A stretch of DNA of 64,000 nucleotides from SLRI01 sp964393275 (GCA_964393275.1 CAYMTA010000005.1:1-64000), one strand, 5' to 3'; numbered from the stretch's first letter, positions 16,173 to 24,699 are shown. Numbers and translations are program-made. The notes: generated from the letters alone by a model not told the origin.

Positions 16173-17582
16173 ATGCTGCAGGCGGGGACGGCGCGGGTGG
16201 ACATCACGCCGCCGGTGGGCATTGCCCATGTCAACTGGGGGGCGCGGACCCACGATCGAGCGGAGGGGGTGCACCAGGCGCTGCTGGCGACCGCCCTTTG
16301 GCTCGAAGGGAGCGCCACGGCCGCGCTGATCATCGATCTCGACCATCTCTTGATTCCGACCGCCGACTGCCATGCGCTTCGGCGGATCGCCGCGGCCGCC
16401 ACCGGCCTCCTGCCGGAGCAGGTCCGGATCGCCTGCAGCCATACCCATTCGGGGCCGCCCTGGCCCTCCGCCGGCGGGCTGGGCTTCGGCCCCGACCTAC
16501 CGGGCATGGAGCTGGTCCAGCCCTATCGCGAGATGGTCGAGGCGGCGATCGACCGGATCGCCAGGGAGGCCAGGGAAGCTGCCCGGCCGGTGCGCGGTGC
16601 GGCCGGCCATGGGCGGTGCGACGTCACCCGGAACCGGCGCTGGCCGGCACCGGACGGGCGGATCGTCGTCGGCTGGAACGAGGCCGGCTTCACCGATCCC
16701 ACCCTGACCGTGCTCCGGCTCGACGATCTGGAGGAGCGGCCGGTTGCCACCATCGTCGGCTATGGCACCCATCCGATCGTGCTGGCCGCCCGCAACCGGC
16801 TGATTAGCCCCGACTATCCGGGCACGCTGCGCCAGACGGTCGAGACGCTCATCGGCGGTGTCTGCCTTTTCCTCCAGGGCGCCGCCGGCGACCAGATTCC
16901 TTCGGAGGCGCTGGTGGCGGAGCCCCTCGTGGCCGAGCGGATCGGCCGGCGGATCGGCGTCGACGCGGCAGCCGTGGCCCTCAGGCTCCGCACCCGGAAG
17001 GTGGAGCGGCGCTTTCTGGGGGTCATCGAATCGGGCGCACCCCTGGCGGATTTCGAGGAGATGGCGCTGCCCGACCCCGAGGACCGGCTCGCCGTCATCA
17101 CCGCCACCGTCGATCTGCCGCTGCGCGACTGGGGCTCGGCCGAGGCGCGGCGGGCGGCGGCCGACCAGGCCCTCGCGGCGCTGCATGACGTGGATCGAAA
17201 GCTGGCGACGCCGGCCGAGCTCGCCGATCTGGGCCAGGCGGCGAAGCGGGCGGCGATGCGGGCGATGTGGGCGGCGCGCTGCAAGGGCCGGAGCCACCTG
17301 CCGGTCGAGCTGCAGGCGATCCGCATCGGCGAGGCGGCCTTCGTCTCGGCGCCGCTCGAGATCTTCGCCCTGACCGGTGCCCGGGTGCGCGAGGCCTCGC
17401 CCTTCGCCGTCACCCAGCTCGCCGGCTACAGCAATGGCTGGGAGGGCTATGTGCCGCTCGCTTCGGATTTCCCCCGGGGCGGCTACGAGGTGGAGTGGGC
17501 GAGCCCGTTCACCGAGGAGGCGGGCGCCCTGCTCGAGCAGAGGGCGCTCGACCTCCTGGCCCGGCTCGCCCTGATCGGCTGA
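16173..17582 (+). CDS. Neutral ceramidase-superfamily hydrolase (putative)
   Basis: This 469-residue protein resembles the catalytic domain of neutral/alkaline ceramidases. It begins with the family start AGTARVDITPPVG and carries the zinc-site motif CSHTHSGP at about residues 88-95. Further family-like segments are GTHPIVL and NGWEGYVP. Real bacterial ceramidases are longer, secreted and have a C-terminal immunoglobulin-like domain. This one lacks both a signal peptide and that domain, so it is probably cytosolic with another amide substrate. Its 3' end overlaps the convergent kinase gene by 100 bases. Confidence 0.75.
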   Translation: MLQAGTARVDITPPVGIAHVNWGARTHDRAEGVHQALLATALWLEGSATAALIIDLDHLLIPTADCHALRRIAAAATGLLPEQVRIACSHTHSGPPWPSAGGLGFGPDLPGMELVQPYREMVEAAIDRIAREAREAARPVRGAAGHGRCDVTRNRRWPAPDGRIVVGWNEAGFTDPTLTVLRLDDLEERPVATIVGYGTHPIVLAARNRLISPDYPGTLRQTVETLIGGVCLFLQGAAGDQIPSEALVAEPLVAERIGRRIGVDAAAVALRLRTRKVERRFLGVIESGAPLADFEEMALPDPEDRLAVITATVDLPLRDWGSAEARRAAADQALAALHDVDRKLATPAELADLGQAAKRAAMRAMWAARCKGRSHLPVELQAIRIGEAAFVSAPLEIFALTGARVREASPFAVTQLAGYSNGWEGYVPLASDFPRGGYEVEWASPFTEEAGALLEQRALDLLARLALIG

Positions 17583-18295
17583 CCCTGCCCCTTCCGGCGG
17601 CCGGACGGATCGGCTCCGCCCTCCCCGGTCGGCTGCTCCGGCGGCGGCACGCGCAAGGTGAGCTTGAGCCCGGCCGAGCCGTCGCCGAGCTGCAGCTCGC
17701 CGCCCAGGCGGAGCGCCAGGGCGCGCATCAGCCGAAGCCCGAAGCCGCTCGAACCCCCTTCGTCGCGCATGCCCCGACCATTGTCCTCGACCTCGACGAC
17801 GAAGCCGCCCAGGGCCGCCGCCCGGGCACGGACCACCACCCTGCCCCGCTCCGTCGCGGCGAAAGCGTGGCGTGCCACGTTGGTCAGCGCTTCGTGGACC
17901 AGGAGGGCCAGGGACTGCGCCAGCCGGCCATCGAGCGGCAGGTCCTCGACCTCGAGCTCGAGGGCGATGCGTCCGCCGTGCGGCGCGATGATCGCCGAGG
18001 CGGTGTCCCGGATCAGCGCGCCGGCGTTCAGCTCGCCTTTCGGGCCACTCGTGTTGAGGCGACGGTGGAGGCCGGCCAGCAGGTCGACGCGCAGGGCCAG
18101 ATCGTGGAGCCGCTCCTTCGTCTCGTCCTGCTCGGCCCGCCTCGCCTCGAGGTTCAAGAGGCTCAGGATGGCCTGCAGCAGGTTTTCCGTACGGTGCCTG
18201 AGCTCGCTGAGCTCGAGCGACACCGGGTCCTGATCCACGATCGGGCTGGACTGGCCTTCGACACCAGGGCGGCGCGTTCGGGGCGGCATCAGCAT
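17483..18295 (-). CDS. HisKA_2-type sensor histidine kinase (cytoplasmic)
   Basis: This 270-residue kinase has no membrane segment or recognisable sensor domain. A HisKA_2 phosphorylation site appears as ELRHRTENLLQAI with H34. The ATPase domain has N box HEALTNVARHAF, G1 box VEDNGRGM and G2 box GFGLRLMRALALRLGG. Kinases of this class often feed PhyR, so it may be a second input into the stress response encoded downstream. AGGAGG just upstream of ATG 18295 supports the start. The last about 55 residues are low-complexity, and part of them is antisense to the ceramidase-like gene. Confidence 0.84.
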   Translation of the reverse strand: MLMPPRTRRPGVEGQSSPIVDQDPVSLELSELRHRTENLLQAILSLLNLEARRAEQDETKERLHDLALRVDLLAGLHRRLNTSGPKGELNAGALIRDTASAIIAPHGGRIALELEVEDLPLDGRLAQSLALLVHEALTNVARHAFAATERGRVVVRARAAALGGFVVEVEDNGRGMRDEGGSSGFGLRLMRALALRLGGELQLGDGSAGLKLTLRVPPPEQPTGEGGADPSGRRKGQGQPIRASRARRSSALCSSRAPASSVNGLAHSTS

Positions 18296-18394
18296 GTTTC
18301 CTCCTGGTCCCGCCGACACGAAAGCTTGCCTCGTGCGGGGGACGGCTATTACCCAGGCTTGCTTGACACGAGAGGAACCGCCGGTCGTTAACAT

Positions 18395-19201
18395 ATGTTG
18401 TCGGGCCGCTCGTCTGTCCTGGCGCGCGTCGTTCATGGGAGCCAGAGGTTGGCGAGACTCGAGCCGGTCAGCACCACCACACCTTGCAGGAAGTGCGCGC
18501 TGCGGGTGCTGCCGATCTTTCGCGCGCTCAGCGAGGAGGAGCTCTGCTTCGTCGAGAAGTTCAAGATCGGCGAGATGGAGGTGCAGGCGGGCAGCGATAT
18601 CGTGGTGGCCGGCACGCACAGCGCCCATCTCTTCACCATCTATGCCGGCTGGTGCTTTCGCTACGACCTCCTGGAGGACGGGCAGCGGCAGATCCACAGC
18701 GTGCTCCTGCCCGGCGATTTCATCGGCCTGCAGAACGAGATGCTCGGCACGATGCAGCATTCGGTGCAGTCCCTGACCGATGTCCGGCTCTGCGTCTTCG
18801 CCCGCGAGCGGGTGTGGACGATCTACGAGAGCTTTCCCAGGCTCGCCTTCGACCTGACCTGGGCCGCGGCCCGGGGCGAGCGGACCGTCGAGGTGGCCTT
18901 GAGCAATGTCGGGCAGCGGCCGGCCTTCGAGCGGCTGGCGGCGCTGGTCCTGCATCTCTATCGCCAGCTCGAGGGGCTGCAGATGGTCAAGGACGGCAGC
19001 ATCCTCTGGCCGCTGACCCAGCAGCATGTGGCCGATCTGCTGGGACTCTCGACCGTGCACGTCAATCGGGTGGTGCGAAGGACGGTCGATCGAGGCCTCG
19101 TGCGGTTCGAAGGTCGAAGGCTTGCGGTCCTCGATCTTCCGGCCTTGGCCGAGATCGCCGGTGTCGACATGGAGAAGCCGCAGCGACGGCCTCTCGTCTG
19201 A
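18395..19201 (+). CDS. Crp/Fnr family transcriptional regulator
   Basis: This 268-residue protein has a cyclic-nucleotide-binding-like beta-roll (about residues 45-150) and a C-terminal helix-turn-helix, LTQQHVADLLGLSTVHVNRVVRR. Cysteines at the N-terminus (PCRKCA) and ELCFV do not match the four-cysteine FNR cluster spacing, so an Fe-S oxygen sensor is not supported. A TTGACA at 18363-18368 lies so close to ATG 18395 that the true start may be further in. It sits between two stress-kinase loci and diverges from the HisKA_2 gene. Confidence 0.85.
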   Translation: MLSGRSSVLARVVHGSQRLARLEPVSTTTPCRKCALRVLPIFRALSEEELCFVEKFKIGEMEVQAGSDIVVAGTHSAHLFTIYAGWCFRYDLLEDGQRQIHSVLLPGDFIGLQNEMLGTMQHSVQSLTDVRLCVFARERVWTIYESFPRLAFDLTWAAARGERTVEVALSNVGQRPAFERLAALVLHLYRQLEGLQMVKDGSILWPLTQQHVADLLGLSTVHVNRVVRRTVDRGLVRFEGRRLAVLDLPALAEIAGVDMEKPQRRPLV

Positions 19202-19270
19202 CGCGGGTGCCGAGATGGATGTTCGCTCGCCCGGATCGCGCGCTGCTGCTATAACGGGCGCGCGCCGGAG

Positions 19271-19295
19271 GGAACCCTTGGCCGTTGTGGCCGTT
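19271..19295 (+). promoter_or_regulatory. EcfG-type promoter of nepR-phyR
   Basis: GGAAC (19271-19275), a 16-base spacer and CGTT (19292-19295) match the EcfG consensus exactly. The -10 element ends 42 bases before the nepR ATG. This predicts positive autoregulation of the operon, as known for the general stress response in other Alphaproteobacteria. Confidence 0.85.
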
Positions 19296-19337
19296 TGAGC
19301 CTTCTGGAGCGATCGTGGGTTTTTTGGGTCAGATTCT

Positions 19338-19568
19338 ATGTGCAATGGTGCGAGGAAGCCGGACCGAGCCACCCAGGGGGCGGCACCCAAACGTCGCTCC
19401 GCCAAGGATGCCGGCTTCGATCGCTGGCTCGGCAGGCAATTGCACGCGATCTACGACCCGGTGCTCGAGGAGGAATTGCCGGAGAGGCTCCTTAAGCTGC
19501 TCGACGGCTTCGAGTCCGGGGCCGCCGAGACGGCAATCGAGAAGGACGGGGGGAAGCAGGATAAATGA
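19338..19568 (+). CDS. nepR: Anti-sigma factor NepR
   Basis: This 76-residue protein carries the NepR core FDRWLGRQLHAIYDPVLEEE and ELPERLLKLLDGFE (about residues 27-59). NepR sequesters EcfG until phosphorylated PhyR binds it, the partner-switch step of the alphaproteobacterial general stress response. Unstructured tails surround the core, as is usual. It is the first cistron after an EcfG promoter, with phyR 48 bases downstream. Confidence 0.92.
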   Translation: MCNGARKPDRATQGAAPKRRSAKDAGFDRWLGRQLHAIYDPVLEEELPERLLKLLDGFESGAAETAIEKDGGKQDK

Positions 19569-19616
19569 GAGACGCTTGCCGGCGTGAATTCATCTCTGCG
19601 ACGGGGAGTGCCTGAC

Positions 19617-20432
19617 ATGCCTGGAGGAGAAGCGAGCCGCCAGATCGGAGGCATGCTGCCCTATCTTCGCCGTTATGCCCGGGCCGTCACCGGCGAGCAG
19701 AGGCGTGGCGACCAGGACGTGGCGGCGGCCCTGACGAGCATCGCCCGCGAGGCCGCCGAGGGAACCATCCCCGATTACCGGGTCGCGCTCTACCGCGCCC
19801 TGCACCAGACTTGGCGCGGGCTGCCGGTGGCGGTCGAGGGTGGGGCGGGCGAGATTGGCCTCCTGGATGGAACCACTGTCCTCGAGACCCGGCTGCACGA
19901 TCTGGCGCCGCCCTTTCGCCAGGCCCTGCTGCTCGTCACCCTCGAGGAGTTCGACCGCTCCCAGGTGGCGGAGATCATGGCCGTCGAAGAGGACGAGGTC
20001 GACCGCATGCTCGCCGACGCCAAGGCCGAGCTGCGCCGGCAGCCACCGAGCCGTGTCCTCGTGGTCGAGGACGAGCCGGTGATCGCCCTCGATATCGCCA
20101 CCTCGCTGGAGGGCAACGGCCATACCGTGGTCGGCATCGCCACGACGCATCGCCAGGCGGTGACCATGTCGCGCCAGCACCGGCCGGACCTGATCCTGGC
20201 CGACATCCGCCTCGCCGACGAGAGCTCGGGCCTCGAGGCGGTGCAGGAGATCCTGCGCGAGACGGAGCTGCCTGTCGTGTTCGTCACGGCCTATCCCGAG
20301 CGTCTGCTCACCGGCACCCGGCCCGAGCCGACCTTCCTCGTGACCAAGCCCTTCGACGCCGACACGCTCGACATCACGATCTCGCAGGCCCTGACCAGCG
20401 CCCGGCGAAGGCGACGGGAGCAGCCTGCTTGA
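19617..20432 (+). CDS. phyR: General stress response regulator PhyR
   Basis: This 271-residue anti-anti-sigma response regulator has an N-terminal sigma-like domain (about residues 10-140). A receiver domain follows (146-265), with E151/D152, phospho-acceptor D196 (ILADIRLAD), T224 and K244. Phosphorylation frees the sigma-like domain to bind NepR and release EcfG. ATG 19617 with GGGGAG at 19603-19608 is better than the in-frame GTG at 19584. The kinase gene overlaps the stop by four bases (TTGA). Confidence 0.95.
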   Translation: MPGGEASRQIGGMLPYLRRYARAVTGEQRRGDQDVAAALTSIAREAAEGTIPDYRVALYRALHQTWRGLPVAVEGGAGEIGLLDGTTVLETRLHDLAPPFRQALLLVTLEEFDRSQVAEIMAVEEDEVDRMLADAKAELRRQPPSRVLVVEDEPVIALDIATSLEGNGHTVVGIATTHRQAVTMSRQHRPDLILADIRLADESSGLEAVQEILRETELPVVFVTAYPERLLTGTRPEPTFLVTKPFDADTLDITISQALTSARRRRREQPA

Positions 20433-22270
20433 TTGCCGCGGACGGCACAGGCGACACCGCACCCGGCGACACGACAACTCCACCGAGCCGCTGGCGCCAG
20501 CCCGCCAGCCTGAAGGGGCGGATGGCGCTGCTTCTCGGCCTCGTGCTGATTCCGCCTTTGGTCTACTCGATCTTCCAGACCGCGACCGCCTATCTGTCGG
20601 AAGGGCAGGAGCAGGCGACGAAGGCGGCGAGCCTGCTCGACGTCGTCGTCGCCTACCAGCGCCAGGTCCTCGACGGCACGCAAAATCTCCTCGACACGCT
20701 CAAGCATGATCCGCATGTGCAGGCCGGCGGCACGGCCTGCAACGACGCGCTCGCCGATGTCACCGACCAGAATCCGATCTACTTCTCGGCGTTCAAGCTG
20801 GACGACGCGGGCATCGTCCGCTGCGCCAGCCGACCCGCGTCGCTAGGCGTCAGCGTCGCCGACCGCGGCTATTTCCAGGAGCTCGAAAGAGGCCTGGATC
20901 TCGTCGTGAGCGAACGGCTGACGGCCCGCATCGACCAGCGCCAGACCATCGTCATGGCCGAGGCCATTCGCGAGCGCGAGGGAAGAGCCCTCGAGGCGGC
21001 CATTGCCGTGGCCCTCGATCTCGCGGTCTTCACCCGGACGATGCGCGGCATCGAGCTGCCGAACGGAACGGCGGTGCACATCTTCGACGCCGCAGGCATG
21101 ATCGTTGGCGCCGAGGTCGACGATTCCCCCGCACGGCTGGGGTCGGCGCCGACCGAGCCCAATCTCCGGCAACTGGCGAGCAGCCCGAGGGAGGTCGTGC
21201 AGCTTGCCGGGCGTGACGGGGTCCAGCGGCTCTTCATCTCCGCACCGATCGCCAAGGGAGCGCTTTTCGCGCTCGTCGGCTTCGCCGCCCCGCCACCCTG
21301 GGACTGGCTCGACCGCAAGCTCATGATCGGCGTCCTCTCGCCGACGATCATGCTGGCGCTCGCCGTGCTCGCGATCTGGATTGCCAGCGACTACCTCGTG
21401 AACCGTCATATCAGGGCGCTCGTCGCCGCCACGCGGTCCTATGGCCGGGGCCGGGGGCCGCTCCTGGTGGACACGGAGGGGGCGCCGCGGGAGCTGAAGG
21501 CGCTGGCCGGCTCGTTCGCCAGCATGGCGGCCAGGATCGAGCATCGCGAGCAGGAGCTGCGCAGCTCGCTCGAGCAGAAGGATCTGATGCTCCGGGAGAT
21601 CCATCACCGGGTCAAGAACAACCTCCAGATCGTGACCAGCCTCCTGCGTCTGCGCGCCCGCAGCGCCGCCTCGAGCGAGGCGCGGCGGGTCATGGACGAG
21701 GCGCAGATGCGCATTCGTGCCCTGGCGCTGGTGCATCGCCACCTCTACGAGCAGCCGACCACCGAGAGTGTCAGGATCGACACCTTCGTCGAGGAGCTGC
21801 TCGACTTTCTCGCCGAGCTCGGCACCGGCGACGGTCGCAACATCGCGTTCAGCACCAATCTGGCGCCGGTCGAGGTCGCTTCCGATCAGGCGATAGCGCT
21901 CGCGCTCTTCGTCACCGAGGCGGTCGGCAACGCGCAGCTCCACGGGTTTCCGGGCACCCACGCCGCCCCGCAAGTGCGGATCGATTTTGCGGTCGAGGGC
22001 AGCAACGCCGTGCTCGAGGTCAAGGACAACGGTGTGGGCGCTGGGGGTGTAGGCGCGGGGATGGCGCCGGACGGCTCGACGGTCGAGGGCATGGGTCTGC
22101 GGTTGATGCGGATGCTGGCAGCGCAGGTCGGGGGCGCGTGCACCTTCGAGCAGGACAAGGGCACCACCGTGCGCCTGACTTTTCCGTTGCAATTTTCCGA
22201 CGAGATGAAATCTTCGGACGAGGGAACCTCGGGCTCCGTCGGCGGTTGGAGCTTTCAGGAGAATGTGTAG
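20429..22270 (+). CDS. Membrane sensor histidine kinase of the PhyR pathway (PhyK-like)
   Basis: This kinase is 613 residues long if the TTG at 20429, overlapping the phyR stop, is the start. ATG 20522 (MALLLGLV) would give 582. It has transmembrane helices at about 32-52 and 299-320, flanking a periplasmic sensor domain of about 245 residues. A HAMP-like linker follows, then HisKA_2 with H393 in REIHHRVKNNLQIV, and an ATPase domain with VKDNGVG and GMGLRLMRML. Position between phyR and ecfG marks it as the likely cognate kinase. The sensed signal is unknown. Confidence 0.88.
   Translation: MIAADGTGDTAPGDTTTPPSRWRQPASLKGRMALLLGLVLIPPLVYSIFQTATAYLSEGQEQATKAASLLDVVVAYQRQVLDGTQNLLDTLKHDPHVQAGGTACNDALADVTDQNPIYFSAFKLDDAGIVRCASRPASLGVSVADRGYFQELERGLDLVVSERLTARIDQRQTIVMAEAIREREGRALEAAIAVALDLAVFTRTMRGIELPNGTAVHIFDAAGMIVGAEVDDSPARLGSAPTEPNLRQLASSPREVVQLAGRDGVQRLFISAPIAKGALFALVGFAAPPPWDWLDRKLMIGVLSPTIMLALAVLAIWIASDYLVNRHIRALVAATRSYGRGRGPLLVDTEGAPRELKALAGSFASMAARIEHREQELRSSLEQKDLMLREIHHRVKNNLQIVTSLLRLRARSAASSEARRVMDEAQMRIRALALVHRHLYEQPTTESVRIDTFVEELLDFLAELGTGDGRNIAFSTNLAPVEVASDQAIALALFVTEAVGNAQLHGFPGTHAAPQVRIDFAVEGSNAVLEVKDNGVGAGGVGAGMAPDGSTVEGMGLRLMRMLAAQVGGACTFEQDKGTTVRLTFPLQFSDEMKSSDEGTSGSVGGWSFQENV
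22223..22247 (+). promoter_or_regulatory. EcfG-type promoter of ecfG
   Basis: GGAAC (22223-22227), 16 bases, GGTT (22244-22247), inside the 3' end of the kinase gene and 34 bases before the ecfG ATG. It would let EcfG amplify its own gene independently of the nepR promoter. Confidence 0.6.
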
Positions 22271-22281
22271 GGAGCATCAAG

Positions 22282-22920
22282 ATGGCCGTTTTTCGCGATG
22301 ACGTCGTGGCCCTGGTTCCGCATCTGCGGGCCTTCGCACGCAGCCTCGCGGCCGGTGACGCGGCTTTGGCCGATGACCTCGTGCAGGACACGATGGTCAA
22401 TGCGCTCCAGGCGCAGCATCAGTTCCAGCCGGGCACCAATTTGCGCGCGTGGCTGTTTCGGATCCTGCGCAACCGTTTCTTGAGCATCAAGGCGCGAAAG
22501 TATCAGACCAGCGAGGTTTACGACGAGCATCTCGAGACGCGCTGGTCGGTGCCCGCCTACCAGGAGGCGCGGATCGAGATCGATGCGCTCAATCGCGCGT
22601 TCCGGGCGCTCTCGGTGGCCCATCGCGAAATTCTCATCTACGCGGTGGTCCAGGAGCTTCCATACGAGGAGGTGGCCGAGATTTGCGGGTGCGCCGTGGG
22701 CACCGTCAAGAGCCGGGTCAATCGGGCTCGGGCGATCCTGAAGAAGATGCTGCTCGAGGACGAGCTGCCGGTGGACAAGGCGAAGGTGGCGCGGAGCCTG
22801 CCGGAGCCGGTGCTGGGGCGTCTGATGCCGGAGGAGGCCGAGCCGGTGAGCCCCTCCCTGCGGCGAGGCGACGGTGCCCGGGATACCGGCTGGGCGAAGC
22901 GGACCGCCGGTCGCGCCTGA
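22282..22920 (+). CDS. ecfG: General stress ECF sigma factor EcfG (ECF15)
   Basis: This 212-residue ECF sigma factor has region 2 (DDLVQDTMVNALQAQHQFQPG, then AWLFRILRNRFLS) and region 4 (PYEEVAEICGCAVGTVKSRVNRAR). The sequence and location identify the NepR-controlled EcfG. A tail of about 45 residues after region 4 (PVLGRLMPEEAEPV onward) is longer than in many homologues. A strong intrinsic terminator follows 30 bases after the stop. Confidence 0.94.
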   Translation: MAVFRDDVVALVPHLRAFARSLAAGDAALADDLVQDTMVNALQAQHQFQPGTNLRAWLFRILRNRFLSIKARKYQTSEVYDEHLETRWSVPAYQEARIEIDALNRAFRALSVAHREILIYAVVQELPYEEVAEICGCAVGTVKSRVNRARAILKKMLLEDELPVDKAKVARSLPEPVLGRLMPEEAEPVSPSLRRGDGARDTGWAKRTAGRA

Positions 22921-22949
22921 TAAAGTCGCTCTTCCCCTGAAGCCCCGGC

Positions 22950-22983
22950 AAAGCGCCCTGACCAAACGGTCGGGGCGCTTTTT
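22950..22983 (+). terminator. Intrinsic terminator of the nepR-phyR-kinase-ecfG operon
   Basis: AAAGCGCCC pairs with GGGCGCTTT, extended inward by a T-G wobble and GACC/GGTC around loop AAAC. The stem ends in a run of five T before CTCG. This is a textbook rho-independent terminator placed right after ecfG. Confidence 0.9.
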
Positions 22984-23104
22984 CTCGTAGGCTAAGGAGA
23001 TACCCCCGCTGGCCACGCAGAAGGGGCGCCGGAACCGAGCCGGCGAGGCGAGCGGATCGCGTTCAGCCTCTCCGGTGGTCATGAGCCACCTGCCACCACG
23101 GCAA

Positions 23105-23134
23105 AACGCCCGGACCTTGCGCGGTCCGGGCGTT
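23105..23134. terminator. Terminator hairpin downstream of csbD
   Basis: AACGCCCGGACC (23105-23116) pairs perfectly with GGTCCGGGCGTT (23123-23134), a 12-bp stem with a six-base loop. On the minus strand the stem runs into TTTTGC, which fits termination of csbD (ends 23183). On the plus strand it is followed by CTCATTTT, so it may work both ways. Confidence 0.75.
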
Positions 23135-23182
23135 CTCATTTTCGAGCCTCAGGCGCCGCATGGGCGCCCCTGATGCGTCAGG

Positions 23183-23389
23183 TCAAAGCGGCTGCTGGCG
23201 ATTCTGCCAGTCCTTCACCTGCTTCTCGGCCTCGTCCCTGCTGATGCCGTAGGTCTTCTGGATGCGGCCGACAAACTGGTCGTAGTTGCCTTCCGCGACA
23301 TCGAGGTCGTCGTCGGTGAGCTTGCCCCACTGCTCCTGGGCCTTGCCGCGAAAGATCTTCCAGTTGCCCTTGATGATATCCCAGTTCAT
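23183..23389 (-). CDS. csbD: CsbD family stress protein
   Basis: This 68-residue protein has the CsbD pattern MNWDIIKGNWKIFRGKAQEQ and WGKLTDDDLDVAEGNYDQF. CsbD-like proteins are abundant small proteins induced by general stress regulons; their biochemical role is unclear. AGGAACG directly before the ATG serves as ribosome binding site. It lies downstream of the PRC-barrel gene with a hairpin between, so expression may be from its own or the upstream promoter. Confidence 0.92.
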   Translation of the reverse strand: MNWDIIKGNWKIFRGKAQEQWGKLTDDDLDVAEGNYDQFVGRIQKTYGISRDEAEKQVKDWQNRQQPL

Positions 23390-23420
23390 GGTCGTTCCTT
23401 TCTGGTTGCCGATGATGGTG

Positions 23421-23446
23421 CAGGGTGCGGCCGCAGCCGCACCCTG
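23421..23446 (-). terminator. Hairpin between the PRC-barrel gene and csbD
   Basis: CAGGGTGCGGC (23421-23431) pairs perfectly with GCCGCACCCTG (23436-23446) around loop CGCA, just past the PRC-barrel stop. No T-run follows on the minus strand, so it may be a processing or attenuation hairpin and not a full terminator. Confidence 0.5.
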
Positions 23447-23454
23447 GTTGCGGT

Positions 23455-24474
23455 TCAGTCGTTCACGACCCAGTTGCCTTCGCTGTCCTGCTCATATTCC
23501 GGCATGGCCTTGAGCTCGTCCTTGGTGGCCGCGACGGTGATCCGCTCCTCGCCGTCCACCATCGCCATTTCCGTCTGGTCCACCGGCAGGGCCACGGTGT
23601 GCACGCCCATGCCGAGGAAGCCGCCGACATCGACGATCATCCGGTCGATGGTGTTGTTCGGACCGATCTGCAGGTCGGCGACCTTGCCGATATCGTTGCC
23701 GTCCGAGCCATAGACCGTGGCGCCGAGCACGTCCTTCGCGGACATGTCGCCGAGCTTCATGTCGGCGTCACCCGCCTGATCCCACGTGCGGTACTCGGTG
23801 TCGCTCATGGTCGGCTCGTTGGTGGCCGCGGCCTGCGTCGACGCTGCCGGCATGGCGGGGGACGTGACCGGGCCAGCGACCCAGTAGTCGTCGTCGGCGC
23901 GCTCATAGGACGGCATCGCCTCGAGCTGCTCCTTGGTGACATCCACCTCGGCCCTGAGCGCTCCATCGACATCTGCGAACTGCACCTGGTCCAGGTCGAG
24001 CGCCACGCGGTGCTCGCCCATGCCGAGGAAGCCGCCGACATCGACCAGCACCATGTTCACCTGGCCGGAATCGTCGAGCAGCAGGTCGGCGACATCGCCG
24101 ATGTCATCGCCCTTTGTATCATAGACCGAGGCGCCGACGATCTCGTCAGTGGTCATCTCATTGGGGAGGGTGATGCTGCCCGCGTCGACGCTGCCGACCG
24201 AGCGATAACGCATCTCCTCGGGTGGGGCGGTGTCGACGGACGATGCGCCCTCGGCGCCGGCAGTCGTGGTGGCGGTGGTTCCGCTCGACTGGGTCGCATC
24301 GCCCTGCGAGCTTGCCGGCATGTTGCCCTGGGCCTTGGTGTCGCCATCGGGCGTAGCCTGGCCCTGAGCGGTCGCGGCGGGCGCATCACTCTGGCCAAGG
24401 GTCGGCTGGGGGAAGCCGGCGGCGAAGCCCAAAAGGGCGATCGAGGCAACCGAGCCCATGAGAATTTTTCGCAT
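23455..24474 (-). CDS. Secreted protein with two PRC-barrel domains
   Basis: This 339-residue exported protein has a signal peptide (MRKILMGSVASIALLGFAAG, about residues 1-27), a low-complexity Ala/Thr/Ser/Gln linker (about 28-90) and two PRC-barrel repeats. Each repeat carries VDVGGFLGMG (one followed by EHRVALDLDQ, one by VHTVALPVDQ). The repeats look like an internal duplication. PRC-barrel proteins of this kind are common in alphaproteobacterial stress regulons and may act at the envelope. AAAGGAG before ATG 24474 supports the start. I found no EcfG promoter ahead of it. Confidence 0.88.
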   Translation of the reverse strand: MRKILMGSVASIALLGFAAGFPQPTLGQSDAPAATAQGQATPDGDTKAQGNMPASSQGDATQSSGTTATTTAGAEGASSVDTAPPEEMRYRSVGSVDAGSITLPNEMTTDEIVGASVYDTKGDDIGDVADLLLDDSGQVNMVLVDVGGFLGMGEHRVALDLDQVQFADVDGALRAEVDVTKEQLEAMPSYERADDDYWVAGPVTSPAMPAASTQAAATNEPTMSDTEYRTWDQAGDADMKLGDMSAKDVLGATVYGSDGNDIGKVADLQIGPNNTIDRMIVDVGGFLGMGVHTVALPVDQTEMAMVDGEERITVAATKDELKAMPEYEQDSEGNWVVND

Positions 24475-24699
24475 CGTTGAAACTCCTTTGAAGTCCGCGG
24501 ACACCTGCCTCGATGGCGCGATGTCCCCAACTGGGAGCACTAATGGCCGAGCGTTCGTCGGGTTCCACCAAGCCGCGGAAAGAATAACGAAGCCGACAAA
24601 GCGAAAAGAGGTTCGACGCTGGAGTGCTCGGGACGTTCAGAGACAAAAAAGGGACCGGCGATGCCGGCCCCAATTTGCTCGGAGAAATCGCAGGAGCGA

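Noticed and set aside
18374..18389. EcfG promoter for the Crp/Fnr gene (GGAAC followed by CGTT)
   Set aside because: The spacer is only 7 bases; EcfG promoters need 16-17.
23390..23398. EcfG -35 element immediately before csbD
   Set aside because: The GGAAC here is part of the ribosome binding site a few bases before the ATG and has no -10 partner.
24541..24566. EcfG promoter for the PRC-barrel gene
   Set aside because: A GTTCC is present but the bases 16-17 away are AATG/TAAT, not AACS.
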